Shown in pieces: positions 1 through 6,307 of a DNA stretch of 19,423 nucleotides. A program made the translations under genes and the position numbers. The stretch is taken from positions 1 to 19,423 of the forward strand of contig JAADYY010000054.1 of assembly GCA_010092805.1 (NCBI GenBank), written 5' to 3'. Within the stretch, counting starts at the first letter, position 1, and every line of letters starts with the position of its first letter. A model generated the notes under the pieces. That model did no database searches and had not been told where the DNA came from. It worked only from the letters and a program-made list of their open reading frames with translations. The DNA is from Chloroflexota bacterium. Lineage in GTDB: Bacteria > Chloroflexota > Anaerolineae > Aggregatilineales > Phototrophicaceae.

Positions 1-732
1 ATGTGGCCCGACCTCACGCACGGCGTCTTCACCCGGCATGGCGGCGTGAGCGCAGCGCCCTGGCAGTCGCTCAATTTGGGCGGCAATGTCGGCGATGATC
101 CGCGCGCGGTGCGCAGCAATCATGAACGGATGTATGCCGCGCTGGGTGTTGCGGATGCGCGCGCCTGCACCGTCTGGCAGATCCACAGCACCGATGTGAT
201 CGTCGCCAACGGCCCGGTGCAGGGGCGGCGCTGGCTGGCCCACGCCGACGCGCTGATCACCGACCGCGCCGATACGCCGCTGTCCATGCGCTTCGCCGAC
301 TGTGTGCCGTTGCTGTTCCGCGACCCGGTGCGCGGCGTGATTGGGATGGCGCACGCCGGGTGGCGCGGTACAGTTGCGGGCATGGCCGCGCAAATGGTCG
401 GCGCGCTCGCGGAGACCTACGGCAGCCGCCCCACCGATTTACAGGTCGGGATTGGCCCCAGCATTGGCCCGGCGCGCTATCAGGTGGGTGAGGAAGTTGT
501 CGAGGCCGCGCGCGCCTACTTCGGATCGACCGATGAGATCGTACGCCGCGATCCAAGCGACGGTACGGCTTATCTGGATCTGTGGCGCGCCAACCAGCTC
601 GATCTGGAGCAGTCAGGCGTCGGGCAAATCGAGATCGCGCGGATTTGCACCGCCGAGCGCACCGACGAATTCTACTCGCACCGCGCCGAACAAGGTCGCA
701 CTGGGCGCTTTGGGGCGGTCGTCGCGCTATGA
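1..732 (+). CDS. pgeF: Peptidoglycan editing factor PgeF (YfiH/YlmD, DUF152 family)
   Basis: This is a cytoplasmic zinc-dependent enzyme of the family once called multicopper polyphenol oxidase or laccase-domain proteins. In E. coli it corrects peptidoglycan precursors carrying a wrong amino acid at the L-Ala position; related proteins have purine nucleoside phosphorylase or adenosine deaminase activity. The 243 residues show the family signatures in order: FTRHGGVS near residue 10, WQIHSTDV with His62, RFADCVPLL with Cys101, and MAHAGWRGT with His118. His62, Cys101 and His118 fit the conserved metal-binding triad. GIGPSIGPARYQVGEEV (150-166) and FYSHR (224-228) follow, as expected. Two cysteines common in the GPCIGP segment are Ser and Ala here. 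The reading frame is open to the window edge, so the true start could lie upstream, although length and N-terminus look nearly complete. The stop overlaps the yggS start by four bases (ATGA). Confidence 0.93.
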   Translation: MWPDLTHGVFTRHGGVSAAPWQSLNLGGNVGDDPRAVRSNHERMYAALGVADARACTVWQIHSTDVIVANGPVQGRRWLAHADALITDRADTPLSMRFADCVPLLFRDPVRGVIGMAHAGWRGTVAGMAAQMVGALAETYGSRPTDLQVGIGPSIGPARYQVGEEVVEAARAYFGSTDEIVRRDPSDGTAYLDLWRANQLDLEQSGVGQIEIARICTAERTDEFYSHRAEQGRTGRFGAVVAL

Positions 733-1460
733 GCATCGCGGCGAACATCGCGCAGGTGCAAGCCGAGATCGCGGCGGCCTGTGCGCGCGCCGACCGCGCC
801 CCGGCGGGTGTGACCCTCGTGGCGGTGAGCAAGACGCACCCCCCGGCAGCGATCTTGCAGGCAGTTGAGGCGGGGCTGCGACATTTCGGCGAGAATCGCG
901 TAGAAGAGTCCGAGACGAAGATTCCAGCGACCATCGCGCAAACGGACGAACCGCTCATCTGGCACATGATCGGGCATATTCAGAGCCGCAAAGCCAAGCA
1001 GATTCCGCCGCTGTATCAAGTGGTGCATTCGGTGGATACGCTCAAGCTGGCCGCGAAGCTGTCGCAGCAACTAACCGCAGCAGCGGATACACTCGATGTG
1101 CTGCTGGAAACGAACGTCTCCGGCGAAGCGAGCAAAGCCGGGTTCGCGGCGGCAGGTTGGCACACCGACCCCGCCATCCGTGAGCGATTGCTGGCCGAGA
1201 TCGGGCAGATTGTGGCGCTGCCAGGGCTGAATGTACGCGGCCTGATGACGATGGCCCCCATCGTTGCAGACGCGGCGCAGACCCGCCCGATCTTTGCGGA
1301 TTTGCGGCAGTTGCGCGATCTGCTGGCCGACTCGCTGCATCACCCGCTGCCGGATCTCAGTATGGGCATGACCGATGACTACCCGGTCGCCATCGAGGAA
1401 GGGGCAACGATTGTTCGCATTGGGCGGGCGATCTTTGGCGAACGCCAAACCGAACGATAA
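729..1460 (+). CDS. yggS: YggS/PLPBP family pyridoxal-phosphate-binding protein
   Basis: This is a cytoplasmic PLP-binding protein of the alanine-racemase-fold YggS/YlmE/PROSC family. It is thought to manage free PLP and amino-acid balance rather than catalyse a reaction. At 243 residues it matches the usual length. Visible motifs are LVAVSKTHP with the PLP Schiff-base lysine Lys35, FGENRVEE, HMIGHIQSRKAKQ, VRGLMTMAP, SMGMTDDYPVAIEEGAT and VRIGRAIFG, the last two forming the phosphate-binding end of the barrel. The frame is open further upstream (from 582), but ATG 729 gives the family N-terminus and overlaps the pgeF stop, so translation is probably coupled. yggT follows after 48 bases. In many Gram-positive genomes sepF lies at that point; no sepF is present here. 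Confidence 0.95.
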   Translation: MSIAANIAQVQAEIAAACARADRAPAGVTLVAVSKTHPPAAILQAVEAGLRHFGENRVEESETKIPATIAQTDEPLIWHMIGHIQSRKAKQIPPLYQVVHSVDTLKLAAKLSQQLTAAADTLDVLLETNVSGEASKAGFAAAGWHTDPAIRERLLAEIGQIVALPGLNVRGLMTMAPIVADAAQTRPIFADLRQLRDLLADSLHHPLPDLSMGMTDDYPVAIEEGATIVRIGRAIFGERQTER

Positions 1461-1508
1461 ATCGCAAGTTACACGAGACATCAAACCGAAGCAAAGGATA
1501 ATCACCCC

Positions 1509-1751
1509 ATGATTTTGATCTACTACGCACTCGTCATCTTCCAATTCATCCTGCTCGCCCGTGTGCTGATGAGTTGGTTCCCGAACATTGACCACAATAA
1601 CCAAATCGTGCGGCTGATCTACGACATCACCGAGCCGGTGCTGCGCCCCATCCGCAACGCGCTGCCGCAAACGGGCATGGCGATTGACTTCAGCCCGCTG
1701 ATCGTCTTCCTGATCATCAGCGTGCTGACCCAGTTCTTGTTCCAGTTCTAG
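1509..1751 (+). CDS. yggT: YggT/YlmG family membrane protein
   Basis: This is a small integral membrane protein of 80 residues with two hydrophobic segments, roughly residues 3-22 and 59-79. The loop between them carries the family pattern MSWFP, then ITEPVLRPIRNALP, then the DFSPLIVFLII start of the second helix. The family is tied to cell division or envelope organisation in Gram-positives (YlmG) and to nucleoid distribution in plastids and cyanobacteria; the molecular activity is not established. A good ribosome-binding site (AAAGGA, 1493-1498) precedes the ATG by ten bases. The 48-base gap to yggS is compatible with one transcript. Confidence 0.93.
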   Translation: MILIYYALVIFQFILLARVLMSWFPNIDHNNQIVRLIYDITEPVLRPIRNALPQTGMAIDFSPLIVFLIISVLTQFLFQF

Positions 1752-1775
1752 CCGGAGGCCGCAATCACAGCAGCT

Positions 1776-1872
1776 CACAGCGGGCGAACCAGCGATGATC
1801 AGCGGCTTGGGCTTGATATAAGATCAAGGCGGGTATGAAGCGCGTCTGAATTTTCCTGAGTCGCCCGCTGTG
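1776..1872. repeat. Perfect 12-bp inverted repeat enclosing a smaller hairpin
   Basis: The arm CACAGCGGGCGA (1776-1787) is exactly complementary to TCGCCCGCTGTG (1861-1872), across a 73-base interior. Inside it, CTTGAT (1812-1817) and ATCAAG (1823-1828) form a second perfect stem with a five-base loop. No T-run follows, so it is not a typical intrinsic terminator. It lies 25 bases after the yggT stop and just before a promoter candidate. It may be a structured 3' end of the yggT transcript, a small RNA or an attenuator-like element; I do not recognise it as a known riboswitch class. Confidence 0.5.
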
Positions 1873-1887
1873 GCCGGGTGGCTCAAC

Positions 1888-1916
1888 TTGTGTGCGCACA
1901 GAGAGCATGATATTAT
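1888..1916 (+). promoter_or_regulatory. Candidate sigma70-type promoter for the DUF167-lipoprotein pair
   Basis: TTGTGT (1888-1893) could serve as a -35 element and TATTAT (1911-1916) as a -10 element, with 17 bases between them. They match the TTGACA and TATAAT consensus at four and five of six positions. The spot is a locally AT-rich patch in a GC-rich segment, 75 bases before the DUF167 start. It would let that gene and the lipoprotein gene be transcribed apart from pgeF-yggS-yggT. Confidence 0.4.
1891..1900. promoter_or_regulatory. Perfect palindrome TGTGCGCACA in the promoter spacer
   Basis: This ten-base exact palindrome lies between the proposed -35 and -10 elements, overlapping the last bases of the -35. 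That position suits a repressor or activator half-site pair. A palindrome this short can also arise by chance. Confidence 0.3.
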
Positions 1917-1932
1917 GTGCATCATAATGATC
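1909..1932. promoter_or_regulatory. Imperfect dyad covering the candidate -10 element
   Basis: The arms GATATTATG (1909-1917) and CATAATGATC (1923-1932) are complementary apart from one extra G at 1929, with a five-base centre. The dyad covers the proposed -10 box and the likely transcription start, a classic operator position. No regulator gene is adjacent, so the binding protein cannot be named. Confidence 0.3.
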
Positions 1933-1991
1933 AACCCGTGGACGATTACGCACAACAAAGCTGCGCATTGTCATGCTGAAAGGGGCGGTTA

Positions 1992-2312
1992 ATGCCATTA
2001 AACCGCAAGTTTGAAATCACCGATGCGCGGGGTGGGGCGGCGCTCACCATCCGCGTCGTGACCCAGGCGACCAAAACAGAGCTGGCCGGGGTGCAGGATG
2101 ACGGCATCCTCAAGATTCGCCTGATGGCCTCACCCGCTGGCGACCCTGCCGCCAACCAAGAATTGGTCGATTTTCTGTCCAGCCGCTTGGGCGTCGCCAA
2201 AGACCGCATCGAAATTGTCGCTGGCTCCAGTGGCCGCGAGAAGATCGTCAGCGTCGAAGGCGTCAGCAGCGCTGAAGTCGAGGAAAAGCTCTCTGCGGAC
2301 ATCGAGACCTAA
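1992..2312 (+). CDS. DUF167 (YggU-like) family protein
   Basis: This small cytoplasmic protein of 106 residues belongs to the DUF167/YggU family, which has an alpha-beta fold known from structures but no assigned function. The family core is visible: LTIRVVTQATKTELAG (18-33), ILKIRL (39-44), a variant of the APPxxGKAN segment reading ASPAGDPAAN (46-55), ELVDFLSSRLGV (57-68), and IEIVAGSSGREKIVSV (73-88). The usual glycine-lysine before AAN is replaced by Asp-Pro. A purine-rich AAAGGGG run lies just before ATG 1992 and supports that start. The lipoprotein gene begins five bases after the stop, so the two are probably co-transcribed. Confidence 0.88.
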   Translation: MPLNRKFEITDARGGAALTIRVVTQATKTELAGVQDDGILKIRLMASPAGDPAANQELVDFLSSRLGVAKDRIEIVAGSSGREKIVSVEGVSSAEVEEKLSADIET

Positions 2313-2316
2313 CCGG

Positions 2317-3249
2317 ATGTCCAGATGGCGTCAGTTCATCTGGATGACGGGGCTGATCATCGCAGCGTGTGCACCGGCAGCGTTGAATGACGCGACGGCA
2401 CTGCCCACGCTCACTTTGATTCCCGTCACCGACACGCTGACGCCCACCCCTGTCACCCCCTCGCCGACCCCGCGACCGCTGCCCGGCCCAGCGGATTTGC
2501 TGCCGACGGCGGCGACTGCCTTTCCGAGCTTCGCGCCCACCCCGGAAGATCCGCTGCTGGCCACTGATCCGATTGCGGCGGAGTTGGTGGCGCTGGCCCG
2601 CCGCCAGATTGCCACCGAACTCGATCTGCCGTCGCGGCGCGTGCAACTGCTGGAAATCCAGCAAGCAGCTTGGGGCGATAGCAGCCTCGGCTGCCCGCTC
2701 CCCGACCAACCGTACACACAGGTCGAGGCGGCGGGCTATCGAATCAGGCTTGGCGCAGGCGACGCGACGTACCTGTTTCACACCGACTTCGACCGCATCG
2801 TCCGTTGCGACCCGGCCAATGATCTGTGGGTAGCGACGTTCCCGCCGACACCGGATGATCCGCTCGTCGCTGCTGATCCCAGTGCGGCGTTCGCGGTGGA
2901 TACTGCGCGCCGGGCGCTTGCCAGCGACTTCGCTATCCCTGTGCAGCAAATTCAGTTGCTGGAGATTCGGCCTGCCACGTGGCCCGATGGCAGCTTGGGT
3001 TGCCCGAACCCGGACATCAGTTATACCCAAGCCGTTGAGACCGGCTATCAGATTGTGCTTGGCGCGGGCGATAACGCATACCTGTTCCGCAGCGGTTTCA
3101 GCAACAACCCGCGTCTCTGTGACCCGGCCTACACCACCCCATTGCCAAGCTTGACACCCACGCCAGAACCCACCGGCTCGATCACACCTGAAGTCACCGA
3201 TCAAACAGACGGCTCAATCACGCCAGAACCGACCGAGCCGCCCGCCTGA
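2317..3249 (+). CDS. Lipoprotein with two tandem SLGCP-type domains
   Basis: The product is probably a 310-residue lipoprotein anchored on the outside of the cytoplasmic membrane. From ATG 2317 it starts with a short basic stretch, a hydrophobic helix and a lipobox ending IIAAC with Cys18. The frame is open further upstream, but only this start gives a signal peptide at the N-terminus and avoids overlapping the DUF167 gene. A Thr/Pro-rich linker (about 30-75) follows. Two similar domains of about 93 residues come next (about 75-167 and 177-270). Each contains QLLEI, W(G/P)D-SLGCP, Y-TQ, GY-I-LGAGD, YLF and a final RCDPA or LCDPA. Each domain has one Cys in SLGC (126, 229) and one near its end (164, 268), suggesting a disulfide. 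The tail (about 275-310) is again Thr/Pro/Glu-rich and repeats the phrase GSITPE. No enzymatic motif is visible. Such domains are, to my knowledge, common in uncharacterised Chloroflexota lipoproteins. Confidence 0.8.
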   Translation: MSRWRQFIWMTGLIIAACAPAALNDATALPTLTLIPVTDTLTPTPVTPSPTPRPLPGPADLLPTAATAFPSFAPTPEDPLLATDPIAAELVALARRQIATELDLPSRRVQLLEIQQAAWGDSSLGCPLPDQPYTQVEAAGYRIRLGAGDATYLFHTDFDRIVRCDPANDLWVATFPPTPDDPLVAADPSAAFAVDTARRALASDFAIPVQQIQLLEIRPATWPDGSLGCPNPDISYTQAVETGYQIVLGAGDNAYLFRSGFSNNPRLCDPAYTTPLPSLTPTPEPTGSITPEVTDQTDGSITPEPTEPPA

Positions 3250-3260
3250 GTGCGTACCGT

Positions 3261-6041
3261 TTAGTTCGGTGAGGGCAGCGGCTTGCCCATCTGCGCTTGC
3301 AGCCGCGCCAGCGACTCATGGGCGGCGGCACGCACCTCATCCTGGCGATCCCGCAGCGCGGCGTAAAGCAGGCGGCTGGTATCGAGCATCCCCAACTGGC
3401 CCAGATTGGCCGCCGCTAGGGTGCGTGTTTCGGCATCGCCCTCTTGCAGCGCCCGCAGCAGCATCTGATTGGCCCCATCGCCGCTGGGCAAATTCTCGCC
3501 CTGCTGGGCCGCCCAATCCTTGAGCCATTCGAGCGTATCCACCGTCGGTAGTGCGCGTGTATAGCTCTCGCGCCGCCCGTACTGGATCTGCTCAAAGGCT
3601 TCCTGCGCCGCCGAACGCACATACCATTCCGCGTCGTCGAGGAACGCGCGGTAAATGGCGATGAGCGCCCAGGTTGTGTTGATGCGCCGCAGCCCAAAGA
3701 TGGCCGCGCGTCGCAGTTCCATCTCCTCATGGACAATCGCATCATTGAGGATGGGGTGCCCCTCATCTGGCAGCCCGGCGAACGCCTCGGCCATTGCCTG
3801 GCGCATCACATCCGAACCGCCCGAAAACGCCTCGACCATCGCGTTGAGCGCGTCGCCTGTGCCAATGGCGCTCAACGCCAGCCCCGCCGCCAACTGCACC
3901 GTTTCGGTTGGATCTTGACGCAGCAGCGCGATCAAATCGCTAATCACCTCTGGATCGCCAACCGCACCCAGCCCGAGGCACCCCAAACGCCGGATCGCCG
4001 GGTCGGCATTGCGGACAGCCTGCCGCAGCAGGCGGGTTACGCTTTTGTCCCGCGCCGTGATCAGCGCAGCGACGGCCCGTTCGCGCACGTGCGGGTACTG
4101 GTTCGGCGAAAGCAGCAGCACGCCCAACTGCCGCAGCAGATCGCCGCGCCAGGGCACATCGGTTGAGGCGTAGGCCAACCAACGCGCCAGCTCCGTGACG
4201 TTGTTGCTCATGATGTCGAACGGCGCGGTTGTCCGCTCACGGACGATGTCATCCAGCGGGACATTCATCCCGGCGTACACAAATACCTGCCTCCACGCCG
4301 CTTGTTCGGCGCGTGCTTGCAGATCTTCCGGCGCAGCGTCGATGAGCGACAGACTGGCGAGATAAGCCGCAAGATTCGGGTGGCGGAACTGATAGCGGTC
4401 GCCGCGGAAGCGCAGCAGCAGCCCACTCCGCCGCAAATCGCCCAGCAGACGGCCCTGCGGGGTGGCGGTTTCGCTATCCTCACCGTTGTCTGCCTGATCG
4501 GCTTGTGCGCCATTTTGCGCCGCCGCCCGGTCAGCGCGGCCACGACGCCCACGCGCTGGCTTGGCGGCTTCATCGCCCGCGGACTCCGCGCCCGCCGCCT
4601 CGGCTGCCGATGGGTCTGACGCGCCGTCCGCGCTGGCTTCGGCGGCAGCCAACGCCTGCAACCGCGCGCTGGTGATGTACCCGTCCTCGATTTGGACGAC
4701 GCCAAGCTGAATGATCTGCGGCAGAATGTCATCCAACGCACGATCAGCGGGCAGATGACGCGCCAGATAGCCGCGCAGCCATCCCTCAAACCCGGCTTGC
4801 GTGGCGTCGTCGGCGTAATTCGCCCAGACCTTCAGCGTGAAATCGAACGGGGAGAGCGCGCGGCTGTTGCTCTGCGCGCGTGTGATGCTGGCCGCTTCAG
4901 GGACGGGGGCTGTTCTGCGCCCAGCGCGCCCCCCGGTACGCCCAATGAACGGCCAGGCCTGTGCCCATTTTTCAGCCGCTTGTTCGATGTCCACCATGCT
5001 CCAGGGGCGCATGAAGATCGGCGTCATGCCCAGGTCGGTGAGCGCGCCGTACCCCTGCGCTGGGCCAGCCACGATGATGAAATTCGCGCGGTACTGATTC
5101 AGCAGCGCCTTGAGCCAGGCCCGCGCGGTCGGGCGCTCTGCTTCTGGCAGATCGTCGTAGCCGTCGATCAGCAGCAGCGCCTGCCCACGATTGAGCCGCG
5201 TGTACAGAAAACGCGGGATCGTGCTGGCTGTCACGCGCCCGACGTTGTACTGCACCGCCCGGACAATCGGCTCGGCGGGGTCTACATCGGCGTTGTATTC
5301 GCCCCGGCTGGCGAAGTTCAAGTCGGCCATGTGAACATACACGGGGAAAAATTCGCCCAGCAGCGGCGTTTCATCAGACGCCGCTGCGTCCCCCTCAGTG
5401 TCGAATTTCTGGCGGCGTTCGTTGGCGAGTTGTTCTTGCGCCCGCTGCTCGATGACGATGCGCTCTTTCACACGCACCGCCCGATCTTTCTCGGTGAGGC
5501 TGGCCTCTTCTTGATCGAGCTGCTGCTGGATCTTGTCATCGTGGGTGTCGAAATCGATTTTACCCAGCGCGCGCAGCGCAATCGTCAGCAGCGCCGTCGT
5601 CCGCCCGCTGCCCGGCAATCCCAGCAGCGCCAACGCGCGGTCGCCCGTCGTCAGTTCATCAACGGACAGCGTTTCGATGTGATAGGGCGCGTGCAGGTAC
5701 GGGTGATCATGCACTTTGGGCAGGTTGTCGAGCACACTCACCAGCAGGTCTTCTTCGCCCGGCGGTACCATCAGCCGATCTCTGGGGATGAAACGCGGCT
5801 CGATCAGCAGTTCGGAGAGCCGGGATGCCCCACCCGCCAAATGCCGCCGCTCAATGAGATCGACCAGATCATGGACGTAGCGGCTGTCCGAACTGCGGGT
5901 CGCGGAACTGCGTGCCTGTGACGCCCCCTCGCGCGCTGAGTCGGTCGCCGCGCTGATCAGCTTGCGCGCCCGGTAAACCCCGTACGCGCTGGCCCACCCC
6001 GCCAACACCCCTAAGCCGAAATTCTGCACATCAAAGCCCAT
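3261..6041 (-). CDS. NACHT-like STAND NTPase with C-terminal HEAT repeats
   Basis: This 926-residue protein looks like a signal-transducing STAND ATPase. Residues 6-22 are hydrophobic and glycine-rich and may be a membrane anchor. A P-loop GLPGSGRTT lies at 141-149. Between it and the next core strand (FPVYVHMADL, 232-241) is a charged, probably coiled-coil insert (about 163-225). Walker B is LLLIDGYDDL (289-298), where the usual NACHT DGxDE reads DGYDD. After an Arg/Gly insert (about 365-392) and an Ala/Glu/Asp-rich low-complexity insert (about 465-528) comes the winged-helix-like end YQFRHPNLAAYLAS (550-563). Two blocks of HEAT-type helical repeats fill about 640-830 and 855-915, with units such as PAIRRLGCLGLGAVGD. 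HEAT repeats usually bind proteins, so a sensor or scaffold role is likely. Related architectures occur in antiphage defence (Avs/bNACHT) and in regulation; no effector nuclease or protease domain is visible. It is transcribed divergently from the glycan genes. Confidence 0.85.
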   Translation of the reverse strand: MGFDVQNFGLGVLAGWASAYGVYRARKLISAATDSAREGASQARSSATRSSDSRYVHDLVDLIERRHLAGGASRLSELLIEPRFIPRDRLMVPPGEEDLLVSVLDNLPKVHDHPYLHAPYHIETLSVDELTTGDRALALLGLPGSGRTTALLTIALRALGKIDFDTHDDKIQQQLDQEEASLTEKDRAVRVKERIVIEQRAQEQLANERRQKFDTEGDAAASDETPLLGEFFPVYVHMADLNFASRGEYNADVDPAEPIVRAVQYNVGRVTASTIPRFLYTRLNRGQALLLIDGYDDLPEAERPTARAWLKALLNQYRANFIIVAGPAQGYGALTDLGMTPIFMRPWSMVDIEQAAEKWAQAWPFIGRTGGRAGRRTAPVPEAASITRAQSNSRALSPFDFTLKVWANYADDATQAGFEGWLRGYLARHLPADRALDDILPQIIQLGVVQIEDGYITSARLQALAAAEASADGASDPSAAEAAGAESAGDEAAKPARGRRGRADRAAAQNGAQADQADNGEDSETATPQGRLLGDLRRSGLLLRFRGDRYQFRHPNLAAYLASLSLIDAAPEDLQARAEQAAWRQVFVYAGMNVPLDDIVRERTTAPFDIMSNNVTELARWLAYASTDVPWRGDLLRQLGVLLLSPNQYPHVRERAVAALITARDKSVTRLLRQAVRNADPAIRRLGCLGLGAVGDPEVISDLIALLRQDPTETVQLAAGLALSAIGTGDALNAMVEAFSGGSDVMRQAMAEAFAGLPDEGHPILNDAIVHEEMELRRAAIFGLRRINTTWALIAIYRAFLDDAEWYVRSAAQEAFEQIQYGRRESYTRALPTVDTLEWLKDWAAQQGENLPSGDGANQMLLRALQEGDAETRTLAAANLGQLGMLDTSRLLYAALRDRQDEVRAAAHESLARLQAQMGKPLPSPN

Positions 6042-6307
6042 GATCGCCCCCCATTCACTTGACTCACGTCAAAATCTGGTCGAAAAACAATAAATCAATC
6101 GCTGTGTGTTTGCATTTTATGATGGTTTTGTCCGTTCGTGGACAAAACTTGTTCCCAAAGATTTGCTGCACAAGATGTACAATGAGAAACAAGAAGCCCG
6201 GTTGACTGCGCTGCCTGGAACGCTGGTGTTAGATGATTGGATTATAGCCTGTGTCGAAATCGTGGAGCAAGCCAACCCCCTTGGTCGCAGCGGGAGCGAA
6301 AACAGCG
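6042..6307. other. Divergent intergenic region
   Basis: These 266 bases separate the starts of the NACHT gene (leftward) and the glycan operon (rightward), so promoters for both are expected here. The left part (about 6070-6120) is AT-rich compared with its surroundings. I could not place a convincing -35/-10 pair for either direction: TACAAT (6178-6183) and TTGACT (6202-6207) are present but lack a well-spaced partner. A 79-codon open frame from 6106 has no ribosome-binding site or recognisable product and is not called. Confidence 0.6.
6125..6148. promoter_or_regulatory. Perfect 9-bp dyad in the divergent intergenic region
   Basis: GTTTTGTCC (6125-6133) and GGACAAAAC (6140-6148) are exact reverse complements with a six-base centre. 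The element lies between two divergent transcription units. That position suits an operator shared by both better than a terminator, since no gene ends here. No long T-run follows on either strand beyond the four-base runs inside the arms. Confidence 0.45.

Noticed and set aside
1776..1872. The 12-bp inverted repeat as an intrinsic terminator of yggT
   Set aside because: The loop is 73 bases and the right arm is followed by a G-rich stretch, not a T-run.
2263..3204. 313-codon - strand open frame opposite the lipoprotein gene
   Set aside because: It is Arg/Gly-rich with no motif. The + strand frame has a signal peptide, lipobox and duplicated domain.
4692..5921. Long + strand open frame (409 codons) inside the NACHT gene
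   Set aside because: Its composition is the Arg/Gln/His-rich pattern of an antisense shadow in GC-rich DNA. The minus-strand frame has clear P-loop, Walker B and HEAT features.
3261..6041. Naming the NACHT-HEAT protein an antiphage defence gene
   Set aside because: No effector nuclease, protease or TIR domain and no neighbouring defence genes are seen. The STAND architecture alone does not show the role.
6178..6207. TACAAT and TTGACT as promoter elements of the glycan operon
   Set aside because: Neither has a partner hexamer at 16-18 bases, and they occur in the wrong order to pair with each other.
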